This document shows positions 1 through 10,604 of a DNA stretch of 64,000 bases, piece after piece. Within the stretch, counting starts at the first letter, position 1; each line of letters starts with the position of its first letter. Source of the stretch: Margaritifera margaritifera (lineage: Eukaryota; Mollusca; Bivalvia; Unionida; Margaritiferidae); contig JAQPZY010001536.1 of assembly GCA_029931535.1 (NCBI GenBank), positions 2,053,001 through 2,117,000 of the forward strand, read 5' to 3'. Position numbers and translations under genes: made by a program. Below the pieces are notes generated by a model that did no database searches, was not told the DNA's origin, and worked only from the letters and a program-made list of their open reading frames with translations.

Positions 1-3000
1 GAGCGCGCTTCTAATTTGACTTATGATCAAGAAGTTTGCACATCATATAATAAAAAATGTACAGAATATAGCATCGCATTCACATATAATAAAGATTGGA
101 CAGCGTATACAGTTTTACTTTGCCGCATCAAATACCAACAAATGCACACCAAATATTATTGAATGTATAGCAGGTATAGAGAATCTAAATCGGCAATGAT
201 TTAATATTGACTTTATGAAACCAGTTGAATTATTTACAGCTTTTACGAGCCTTTTGTGTGTATATATGTGTGTATTCATGCGCTTGTGTGTATGAGAGAG
301 AGAGAGAGAGAGTGGGAGAAATATAACTGAAATCATACATTTTGAGTTTAGTATCATAGAATTCTAAACGAACACACTTATATGGTTTCAGTGCACAAAT
401 CTTACAACTATTTGCAAATAAAAGTACAATGTTTTTCTATATAGTTAAAGTGAACTGAAGCGAACATTTATTTTATAATCGCAGCACAAATTTTAAAGCC
501 ACACCCTGCGATGTAAATTAACGGATAAAACCAGGTCGTGGGCCAGGTCCGGTCCTCGAGTTGTAAGTTGCATATGCTTGGTATAAAGTACAGTTTTCCT
601 GACATTAATGTTAACATCACTTGGTGTAGTGACGAGTTGGATTGGAAATCATGAATAACCCAAATGTATATACCGTAAAAAATGGTTACAGAAGTCACGA
701 AAGCAATAAAGACTAATCCCAAAGTCTAACCAATCATTGTCACTTCTGCCGGCCAATTTTGAATTTAAGTGATTGAGTGTAATGTATGATGTTTGATCAA
801 TAGCAAATGCTCTTTATTTCTGCATTTCGGTTGGAAAGTCACCTTTGTTTGGCAAATCCGGTCGAACATATGTAGTTCCGACTGGTGTTGACAAAAGCGG
901 TCGATTACAACTTAATCGTCCTTCTTAGAGGTTGCCGAACTCATCTGGGGCCTGTAATTTACGGCTGTTTCTTTGAAAGCCATTTAGAGACACTTGTTTG
1001 CAAAGACATGAGACTGGCGCTCATATTACATTAGACCAAACGCTAGAAGTGTCAATGTCTTTAATAAAACAATTAGCCGACTAATGCAGGTAAAAAATCA
1101 CTGCAGAGGCCCTTTCTAGAAATCACATTAAAATTGCAACTTGTCTAATTTAGTCCGTTAAGACGAGCAACTGGGCGTTTAATTCTGAATCATTTTAACA
1201 TTTCCAGGCAGATTCTACACTGTGTTTAAGTAAACGGGATAAAATCAACTTTTTGTAAGTTAAACACATTGCTTACTTTGTTTTGATGAGTATATAATTA
1301 TTATTATTAAAATTTTGAAACATTAACTAGTAACAAAATTTGACATACTTCAGACGCGACGCCTAAATTTCCAAAATGAGGGAAAATGATAAAAATACTG
1401 TAAATAAAAACTAACGACAATTAACCCAAAATTAACCACAAGGAGTAAAAATAAAATCGGGAAAGAAAATAAATTAAAACAATAATAGAAAATAATTGTT
1501 AGCATTACTAATTAGAAGATACTTTTAAGAGTTGACAATTAGTAAGCTTTAATTGGTGGGTGTATTTTAAATAAGAGAGTTGAAAATTTACCATGCCTTC
1601 TCTTAAATTTTTATGATTACTTATTTTTTCAACTGCTTCAATAATAATTGCAATCATGACCTTATATTCTAAGAAACTAAGTAATGGTTCTGTGCTTTTG
1701 ACCCTTGGGAGCGTGCAACCGTGATTGACAAGAAGCGTTTGGGAGGCGATTAATTTTATATGCAAAATGATTTGCAATTTCATCGCTTAAAATCTGACTG
1801 CTCCGTTACGACATTATGTAAGAAACAACTTATTTAATAGTCAACTAAATTACCTTAATAGTTTTAAAAAAAATTATTTTTCACAATGTCTTATAATATC
1901 ACTAACAATACTATTAGGTTATACTTCTTTGTTAAATTTAGATCCCTTTAAATTCTATTTCCGTTTCCTTTACGATTTTTTTATTTGCAATTCCTAATTA
2001 TCATTGTTTAAAAAATCCATTTCCGGTTAAGTTTCAGTTATTTTTGCTGATGTATTTCATTTTTCGGTAATTATACATGTCTTATTGCATCCATATTCTG
2101 GACGAAGCCACTACCGCCGCCCTTACTATATCGTTATTTTGTTTGTTAGAATATTCTCCAGTTAGACAAACAGCACGTGTTTTCAGGATGTTAGCAATAT
2201 GAATAGAAATATGAAAAAAGCGAAACCCAGAGAGCAAGTCTAGCTTTGTTTTCCATATATTTTCAATATCAGCGTGAGGCATTGCTACTTGCAGTTTGCT
2301 TCAGCATTCATATCTTTTGTAATATATAGCTTTTACCTTGTTTTAAATATTCTTCACGTGTTACATTAAAAAGTGAAATTGGACTATGCTGTTATTAGCG
2401 GAGGAGTCTTTCTATGACCAAGTGACATGGTCATGAAACTAGATAGTATCTTTTGATACAACACTAATTTGCTTTTCAATTAAACAATCAAAGTCAAAAC
2501 CACCAACCGCTATTTTTAAATATAGAAGAAATGGACAAAGCACAATGACAAGGCTGTGTCTATGGCATACGCGCAGATATTTTACCGAATGTAACAACCG
2601 TTTCAACTGGGATTACCCCAACCTGCATGTAATTCAGGTTTGATAACATTCAAACATTTTTTTTTAAAAGGACAACATAAGAAAGGAGAGAGCATCAATT
2701 ATGGATGAACTGCATAATAAATAAATGTATACTGGTTGTGTTACAATAGTTGTTATCGCAGAAGTCTCTGTCCATTATACAATAACGTTGATGGTGTTGA
2801 GAGATAGATTATACAAAACTGTTCAGAATTTCCCCAATTATGAAGTTAGCCAGCACTATTTCTTGCACCGTTTGATATCTTGAAACCTCCTACTGATGTA
2901 TACCTTTTGGCAATTTTAAAAAAAAAATAATTATTTTTAGAAAAGCTGCTAGCTTTGTTAAGGTCAGTTACTTCTTTGTCTTCTTGACAATTTAGATGCA

Positions 3001-3899
3001 AATTAATTTTCACCACTTAAAGTAAATTTGTAAGTCAGCTAAAAGAAACCTTTATTTTTGACATCTTCAAATAATGTTGATTTAGGTGTCCAAATTACCT
3101 TGTAAATTAAATGGAACATAGCAAAAACAAAAATCAAGATGAATCTAAGGTTAGCAAGGAACATGAGAAAGTTACGTCACAAAAGCCAAAAGACCCTCGT
3201 ATAGTTGAACTTGGTAGGTAACATGGAAAACTAAAACTTCAAAGACGGTCCAGTCAAACAGCTTGAACGAAAAGAAACAAGGTCACAAAACTCAAATAAA
3301 CTCTATTATTTGATTGTTGGTGGTTCGCTAATTTCTTTTGGCATTAGGTCTAAAGGCAGACTTGTTTCTACATCCATTTGTAGTTGTTGAAGATTTAACA
3401 ATGAATAATCAACCAAAGTACAACAGGAAAATAACACCATGTTTGTATTTTACAATCAGATCCCAGAAATGTTTTAACTTTTCAGGTAATAGATAGCAGC
3501 TTTAACCTGCTGACAAATGTTTAGTGAAACAAAAGATATTATTAACTCTGTTTACCACGCTGCACTTAAATCTACTCTAACAGTTATATTCAGCATGCTT
3601 TTGAAGAAGTTGTTTAATATTCCAGTAGGCTCACCATTACATATGATACTTGAGAAAGTGCAAACTAATTACTAGTATTTTATTTCCATTTTGTCAGTTC
3701 AAGTTACAATTACACTGTGTATATATCAAACCACAATGTTAAATTGTTAAGATTCAATAGCCAGAAATCTATACAGGTATCTGCTGAATATAATTTGGTT
3801 TGTGAGTTTCTGAAACCTAAATATTTATGCATTTATTTGGACCAAATGATACTACTATAAATTAATACAATGGCTATTATGCTTGTTTACTGGACTATA
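1..3899. other. Gene-free AT-rich stretch
   Basis: Both strands read as AT-rich intergenic or intronic sequence. Open frames in it are short (under 95 codons) and show no recognisable motifs. The only repeat is a short (GA)n run at 294-312. I see no promoter, RNA gene or mobile-element end. Confidence 0.6.
294..312. repeat. (GA)n microsatellite
   Basis: About nine perfect GA units directly visible, following a short TG-rich stretch. Confidence 0.9.
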
Positions 3900-4640
3900 T
3901 ACATTCAAGTTCCAACGTAAGAGCTAACAGAACTACAAACAGAAATGATTGTTTGCAACATGACACAAGAGTTTAGATACATAGAAATGTTTCATACAGA
4001 GATCCAGAGCTTTATTTTCTACCGTACAAACATTGCAAATCGTAAGAGAAAGAGTCGACTTACAAGGATCTGTGCCTAATATTCAACAATAAGTACAGTC
4101 AATCAAGCAGATGACTAAGAATGACATAGATGCTTTGTAGACAGACGTGGAGAAAATAAGAAATCTCTGGAAGACTATAACACGTAAAAATCGCATTTCG
4201 AACAGTTATAGAGAATTTTGAATAATGGAAAATAGCCAAATGATCAAGAGACTAAAAAGCTAACGATTAATGGTATCACAAATATTACTAACTTGAACAA
4301 CAAGATAATTGCTAACACTAATACCTTGCCAGAGTTGCAGAAAGATAATGATTGAATAGAGATAAACAAATAAAATAGACGCAGCCAGAAACAAAACAAA
4401 TAGTAATGATTAGATACTAGTATATGAATGGAAGTTGCAGTTTATTTATAGAACATTTGAGTGAGAATGACAAGAGGGAGAAAGAAATTATATTCATCAC
4501 ATTCTACAACAAATTACATGCTGATGTAGACGAACCAATAAAGATAGAAAAGAATATGTTGACCGTGAAGTTGTTTATAATATGGGTGTGGTGGAAGGTA
4601 ATATTGACAAATACACAAACAAATGAAACGAATGAAAACA
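3900..4640 (+). pseudogene. LINE ORF1-like remnant (coiled coil plus RRM-like piece)
   Basis: No intact gene. Several reading frames on the plus strand carry coding-like shreds: a charged, helix-prone stretch around 4020-4150, then an open frame at 4424-4648. That frame contains the peptide FIEHLSENDKREKE followed by FYNKLHADVDEPIKIEK. Order and wording resemble the middle of ORF1 proteins of L1-type non-LTR retrotransposons, where an RRM-like domain (a 'lip-LPE...DxxEPIxIxRAHR' type block) follows a coiled coil. ORF1p is an RNA-binding chaperone of the retrotransposon RNP. Numerous stops and frameshifts show decay. The remnant stops exactly where the Penelope-like inverted repeat begins, so it may have been the insertion target. 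The family call is by memory of motif shape; a chance resemblance cannot be excluded. Confidence 0.4.
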
Positions 4641-4778
4641 ATTACTAGGATTTTCCCTTACTCAGAGCAAAATGTGTTCTAGTTCGAAATGTTTAGCAAT
4701 ATCACACTGCCTCATCAGCGACTAATGTTGATCACGTGACTTGTAATGGTCACGTGCTACGAGGAGACTGGAGTAGAT
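4641..4778 (+). repeat. Left inverted arm of Penelope-like fragment
   Basis: Reverse complement of 5196-5335 with a few mismatches. On the minus strand it carries CTGATGA (4712-4718), the core 5' box of hammerhead ribozymes, followed by a short GGCA...TGC stem. It also holds an 8-bp hairpin, CACGTGAC paired with GTCACGTG, at about 4733-4757. Confidence 0.85.
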
Positions 4779-5185
4779 ACAATAGTGGCCCAAATAGAAC
4801 CAACATCGGTATGCCTTACATCCGCGGCACGTCAGAAGCCCTAACTAGAGTATTCAAACAACATGGGGTTAATATATACCACAAACCATACAATTCTTTA
4901 AGACAACAACTTATACACGTGAAGGACAAAACAGAGAATTTGAAGAAATGTGGTGTGCTTGATCATATCAAATGTAGTGATTGTGAGAATGACTATATTG
5001 GTGAAACAGGCAGAGTGTTAGAAACAAGGATTAAAGAACACATCAGTAGGGAGTCATCTGTAATACATGAACACTGCAGCAATATGGGACATTCCATGAT
5101 TCCGAATCAAACCAAGGTAAAGGAGGCAATTGAAATACGAAATACGAAAGCGGAGGCCAACACTAAACACGGACGAGGGGCTTAA
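4736..5185 (+). pseudogene. Penelope-like GIY-YIG endonuclease C-terminus
   Basis: A 149-codon open frame. Its first 14 or so codons lie in the left inverted arm and are not genuine protein. From codon 25 it reads GMPYIRGTSEALTRVFKQHG, then IYHKPYNSLRQQL and the cysteine block CGVLDHIKCSDC, then DYIGETGRVLETRIKEH, VIHEHCSNMGH and KVKEAIEIR. This order is the signature of Penelope-like element endonucleases: GIY-YIG (here GVL...YIG) with a CxxC inserted between the two halves and downstream histidines. In life it would nick target DNA for retrotransposition. The frame ends at 5185, while the adjacent frame continues with KLPPIYSSLLVSRD, the usual family C-terminus, so a frameshift has occurred near 5165. 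The reverse transcriptase is absent. Confidence 0.85.
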
Positions 5186-5195
5186 ACTACCACCG

Positions 5196-5335
5196 ATCTA
5201 CTCCAGTCTCCTCGTATCACGTGACCATTACAAGTCACGTGTTCAACAGTAGTCGCTGATGAAGGCAGTGTGATATTGCCAAAAATTTCGAACTAGAACA
5301 CATTTATGCTCTGAGTAAGGGAAATTCCTAGTAAT
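5196..5335 (+). repeat. Right inverted arm with hammerhead-ribozyme-like core
   Basis: Pairs with the left arm. It contains CTGATGA at 5256-5262, then GGCA and TGCC able to pair as stem II, then AAAAATTTCG where a hammerhead would have GAAAC and stem III. Penelope-like retroelements are known to carry minimal hammerhead ribozymes in their terminal repeats (established knowledge). This copy has lost the conserved GAAA box (AAAA here), so it is probably catalytically dead. Confidence 0.6.
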
Positions 5336-8300
5336 CATGAATTATCCAGGGCAAGGAAGCAACCTTTTCAGTTGAATAAAAACGAGTTTAAAACTTACAT
5401 ATATGCAGTTACAACTAAAAAGGGTAAAATGACTAGCATTAATTGAGTTAAAACAGAAATAGATGAAAACATAGAGACTTTAAAAACTGAATGTCATGTA
5501 GATCTCAAAGTGTTGCCAGGTTGAAATGTTCCATGCCATCTGTAATGTATTGGTAATTGTCTTTTGATATGCTTGAATCGTGACGTTATAAGTAAAACAT
5601 TTATATTGGTGGTATAGTTATTTCATTTAACCTCTCAAAGCTATTCATGTATTTATATGGATCAATGTCTTTTAAGATACTTAAGTGCCATGTCTATAGA
5701 GTGTTTCAGTGTCTCTGAAAAGGTTTTATTATTTAAAGTGTGTTGCCGTGTTAACTATAAATTGTCACACGAATCTAAAGTTATTTACAAACCTGATTTC
5801 TCTATAACTGTAGTTCCTTTCCCTTCTTGTATGAAATTATCAACTATAAACTCTTCGCTGAATGAAATTTATTACTATGGTTTGTACCTCTTCGTCTGAA
5901 TCCTTTGATCCTAACGTATTGAGGAACATATGACTGTCATAACTGGACAAGGTATGAACGAAAAATGGTATGCATTTAAAATATTTAAACATCATTTGCG
6001 TTCGTTATGTAATGAATCTTTATACTCCACTGTACAATGATCATGGTTTCTTGCTTTGATTTCATATAGTTTTTTTCTTCTCACAGATGCATTATGTTGA
6101 ATTGAAATGTTTCGATTTTCCTCTGAGAATAGCATAGGATTTGCATTTTCAGTCTTAATTCCTCGTATACTAGTTTTGCAGTTTTTCCCAACGTATAATA
6201 AAGTATCTGAATACAATATGTTCCTTTGTAAACTTTTGGTTTATACCTCGTGTTGATTGGATTAAGGTACAACGATACCCTGATGGAATGTATTTTGCTG
6301 TGTTTTGGTACAAGTTACCTCTGGCACAATACTGTATTGAGTTCTGCGTCGCCTTCAGTGAGGGATGCCCTTGGCTTTGCACTTGAAGTGTACGTTGCTG
6401 AAAGCACTATTCCACGTGAGCAAGACACTCCGTGTGCATGTGCCAAAAGCACACATTCAGCACAGCTCTCCCATTGTTTGTCAATTTTGCTTTACACGTT
6501 GCTTCTAGCATGATGATACTTTCAAAATCAGAATAAATAACATAGGGAGCCTATAATTAGTGTTGATAGTGTTGTATGTTCTAACAGAACCCGCGTCGAA
6601 CAATATATATATATATATATATCGATTTGTTTGCATTGTAACATAGTCTTTCGTGTTTTGATAATCTTTCTGGTGTATTTAAAAATGTAAAGCATTTTGA
6701 CAGATTTATTTCATTTTGTGATGTCTATTTATCTGTGACTACACCAATTATTAATAAATATTTTATTCCAACGTAATGGTACTTTTCATTTTTGTAGTCA
6801 TTAGGTCCGCCATATTGAAAAAGGATTGCCATATCAATACGTGTGTTCCTGTCTATTTCAGTTATTATAGCAGGATTGAAGTGGTTGTTCGCCATATCGC
6901 TCTCTCCCTTTCCAATATTACATACTCATTTATGGGTAAATCAAATTCATTTTCAAAGATTTAAAAGAAATATCCCCTATTTTTTTGTAATGAACAACAT
7001 TTAAAACAATGACTGTATCTTTAGAAATTATATTTTGATGGTTTATCTGCATGATCACTTGGTGTGCTTAATAAAAATTCCAAAGCATGAAAGAAACAAC
7101 TACCTTTCTGTTTTACGTTTATACAAACTTTTCTGTTCTTAACCCATACAGGCAAATCTTTGTATGAGCTTCCTCTGAAGGTTGATATATATCTAGAATG
7201 TTAAATGTTCTACCCTGTCAAACATTCGTTATGTGTTTTCGCTTCTTTGCTGTCCAAATGTAGTTTGTGAAATGTCAAATAAGACGTTAAATGTAATATC
7301 CATTTCACCGCTTTTCAATAAATGCCGTCGGTCGTTTCCTAACTCAGATGGTTAAGTCTAGTTGTACTTTTACGAAACCAATTGCTAAATGTTTTCTGAT
7401 TGTCTTCAAAATTGGTTCAATGTCATTAAAAATGCACACAAATATTGATTGTCACCACATTAAAACATATATTCATTTAAATTACTCTTAAATGAATCTC
7501 TAAGTGTTTTATTGATAATTCTTTGTTAATTTTGCTTCTGCGTGCGTTGCAATATTTTTTCTAGATGGAAGACATATTTCCGGGAGTTTCAAAAAGTTTG
7601 TTTTTATCTGTTTTCGTATTGGTTCATCAAGCATAGAAATCTTCAGTTTGAATTTTAGTTAGAAAGATTTCACTATATATTTGACTATTTTGATTTATTT
7701 AACTAAAATTGTTGGGATATACATTTCGTTATTTTTTCTGTGTACTGGGGCCCTTCTCGTTTGGCTGCCGATCAATGTGAACAACTATCGCTGGCGTTTA
7801 GGTGCAACTGATTGCCCACAGGAACATACTTAATCTCTCATTCTTACAGTGAACTGAGGAAGGGAGGTTGTCCCATTGGATTCTTTGGTGAAGTTAGTCG
7901 GGATGTCACTGAATCATTGCAATTACTCGGTTCAATTAAACACCTATTAGAGGCCCTTTGTCTAAACGAACGGCTTGAAGCTCAGTAAGTAGTTAAAACT
8001 GTAGGAATAGTGAAACACCTCTCTAGAGATATAAGATGTACTACGTGTTTACATGCTCTGTAAATTTGTGAATAGAAATGTGTTAAGCATTTTCTCCTAG
8101 GCAAGAATCAAACCAGACCACGGACCATTTTTTCTAAAACTGTATAAATTATCTCTATACTAGCAGACGACTAGACATGACCGTATGGGACAACAACATT
8201 TAAATAGAAGTATAGTAGGTCCTATACATAGTCTGTTAAATCAATCAGGTTTAATTATTTTCAAAACCACAGTTCTAGCATTTAGATTTCAAATCAGTTG

Positions 8301-8677
8301 ATCCTCATGACCAGTTGTCGCAAGATTGTTTCTTACTCTTACCCCTGTGCAGTATATAGTGAGAATAATTAATACGCATTGAAAAAGTATATCTGTATCT
8401 GCAACTAAATTAGACTGTTGGTGCAGATTCTAACGAAAACAAATAATGCAGCTGCTGCAGGATATAGTAAATATTATTTTTACTGCTGACCAAAGCTCTA
8501 ATGTTTTCACTCGTACGTGTTGTTATGTCCCGGCTCATGACCTATTAGTCTGGAGAGGAATCAGAACTTAATGGGAAGATCTAACGTTTATTTATCTAGA
8601 AAAATCATGGGAGACTACATTGTATTACTGATTTTTAATATTTTTGTATCCTTATACGGAAGCTTTTAAGTCCCCCC

Positions 8678-8681
<4 letters not shown>
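5336..8681. other. Gene-free stretch
   Basis: No recognisable gene or element. A short (TA)n run lies at 6603-6622. Minus-strand open frames at 5992-6382 and a plus frame at 6250-6513 are 70-90 codons, with no family I recognise and no supporting splice signals. Confidence 0.5.
6603..6622. repeat. (TA)n microsatellite
   Basis: About ten perfect TA units. Confidence 0.9.

Positions 8682-8746
<65 letters not shown>
8682..8746. repeat. (TA)n microsatellite
   Basis: About 32 perfect TA units, followed by an AAATA-rich stretch. Confidence 0.95.
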
Positions 8747-8749
<3 letters not shown>

Positions 8750-9367
8750 CAAAATAAATAAATAAAAATAGAAATACAAAATGATTGTCCTAACAATCCC
8801 AATATCTCATCTGCAATCTTTGTTTTGCATGCTTCGTTTCAGATTATGTGCATCATCTTTACCTTTTATTTTTGGTCTCATGGTGGATATTTAAGTTTGG
8901 TTGAAGAGGGTGTCTTCCTGGGTATTCGACAAGGTGCATGCGTTTGACATTGTTGCTTACTAGACTTTGTTCAGCACCATATAGTCAGGATTGTGTTGAT
9001 GTTGATGTACTGTTAAACCCTATATATACACATACATATTAAAAAGTGGATGCATAAAGAAGAGATAAGGCAACAATCACTTCAAGGAGGGAAAGGGTAT
9101 TTGCAAGACACGGCTTTCATATAATACACTTTAATTTGTGTACGTAAACATGAGAAAACCGTTTTTGATTTTGAACTGTAAGATTATGCAAACACAACTG
9201 CTTCAAAGTCATGATGGCGGTTTGAAAGGCTCGATGGAAAATATTTGGAAAAAAATTGGCGGTGCTTGCCATGACGTTACTGGATACTTCAGTTTTCGCG
9301 CTTTGCTGTATACTATCTCTTTAGGGCATGGACATGTTAGCACAGGTCTGAAAAAGAGGAACATTTT
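8747..9367. other. Gene-free stretch before candidate duplicated frame
   Basis: AT-rich with no recognised element. A 90-codon open frame at 9138-9410 has no motif I recognise and runs into the candidate frame that follows. Confidence 0.45.
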
Positions 9368-9559
9368 TTGTTGTTTGTTTTTGTGCAGGACAAACAGATG
9401 CGATGGCTGAATCGTTTGCTGTATTTAGGCGAAAATTTGAGCAGACAATGTGATTGCCAGCTGTTTACAAATGAGATCCAAAAGCGTACAAACTGGCACA
9501 TGCATAATGTTATTTTTGTTTTCACAAGAGAAGAAGAGAATTATGCCATGGTTGAATAA
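9368..9559 (+). other. Candidate exon-like open frame, copy 1
   Basis: An open frame ending FTREEENYAMVE-stop. It is preceded by a pyrimidine-rich tract ending in CAG near 9389 that would serve as a splice acceptor. The last 14 codons and the downstream 80 bases resemble those of a second open frame ending at about 10335 (FTREEQEYAKVK-stop). I do not recognise a protein family. It may be part of an unidentified decayed repeat rather than a gene. Confidence 0.25.
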
Positions 9560-10081
9560 TCTATAAATGCTATGCCACTATTACTTGTTTTGGCCACTAT
9601 TACTTGTTTTGTGAGAAGTATTGTCTTATTAGGTTGTTATTATACAAATACGGAGTAGATGACATTATTATTCAACCAATTCGAGGAAATTAGAGATGTG
9701 AGAAACACCAGTAGGATGTAGCTTCAAGGTTCAGTGTGTTCATAAAGAACTCTTTTCAGTCATGGATAATATAGCCGTACTTTGCACTTTACATGTATCG
9801 TATTCAATCACAAATGTGTTGTAACTGACACCAGTTACTACAAAGCAAATGTTGTTATCGAAATTACATTTATCAAATTGATTTGAGATAATTCTTTTAT
9901 TAAATAGGCAATTAGATTTGCAGAAATTGCAAGTGCAACGCGTTACCTATTTGCATGTATTTTTTATTGCTTCTTTGCTTATTCCCTTTATATATGTTAT
10001 AGCTGCTAAATCATTTGATAAATGCATTCAAAAATAATGGTAAAAGGTGGCATAGCATCACTTGATTGTTATTCCGCCTGA

Positions 10082-10336
10082 AAACCCAGAAAACCTGTAG
10101 ACACAAATCAGGCTAACCTTCAAAAAGAGTCAAATCTAAAATGGAACAAATGTTGTATTTTTTCGCACACACATACCATTCTCCCTGGCATTATTCGTAT
10201 AAAGAGAGAAGGATTGCCAATATTCGACATATTTATTTTAAATTCTAAACAATTTAACCAGATATATTTCGAAAGTAATCAATTGATGGATTTATATTTT
10301 ACAAGAGAAGAACAGGAATATGCTAAGGTAAAATAA
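10082..10336 (+). other. Candidate exon-like open frame, copy 2
   Basis: A frame free of stops for about 84 codons but with no early ATG, ending YFTREEQEYAKVK-stop. The AAG|GTAAAA at about 10326-10333 could be a splice donor. Its end and the following GCTATCACTTGTTTTGTGAG stretch match the end of the frame at 9368-9559 and its 3' flank (9590-9620), so the two are diverged direct repeats about 780 bp apart. Function unknown. Confidence 0.25.
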
Positions 10337-10536
10337 TTTATAACTATTATGTTGCTATCACTTGTTTTGTGAGAAATATTCATTTTTCCAGCCTGCTAAG
10401 AATACTAAAATTATATGATGTATATGATATATGTGGACAAATGAGACCCTCAAAATCAAAGAAAGAAACTAATGAAATAAAGCAGTTTTTGAAAAATACA
10501 TGAATGGTAGTTATTTGATAGTTGTTAGTTTTGTTG

Positions 10537-10538
<2 letters not shown>

Positions 10539-10602
<64 letters not shown>
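10539..10602. repeat. (TA)n microsatellite
   Basis: About 31 perfect AT units. It generates spurious YIYI open frames on both strands. Confidence 0.95.

Positions 10603-10604
<2 letters not shown>

Larger units (their letters stand above)
4641..5335 (+). mobile_element. Penelope-like element fragment flanked by inverted repeats
   Basis: A 695-bp unit bounded by two inverted arms of about 139 bp (4641-4778 and 5196-5335). Both outer ends read ATTACTAGGA on their own outward strand. Between them is the C-terminal endonuclease of a Penelope-like retroelement. Penelope-like elements are retroelements with a GIY-YIG endonuclease behind the reverse transcriptase, and are often found with partial terminal repeats in direct or inverted orientation. 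No reverse transcriptase is present, so this is a 3' fragment joined to an inverted copy of its own 3' end. No convincing target-site duplication is visible. Confidence 0.75.

Noticed and set aside
6250..6513. 87-codon frame with several cysteines
   Set aside because: No recognisable domain, no splice or promoter context, and minus-strand frames overlap it equally well.
7335..7425. tRNA-like A box (AACTCAGATGGTTA) and B box (GGTTCAATGTC)
   Set aside because: Spacing is about 70 bp and no cloverleaf arms pair; no 3' SINE body is visible.
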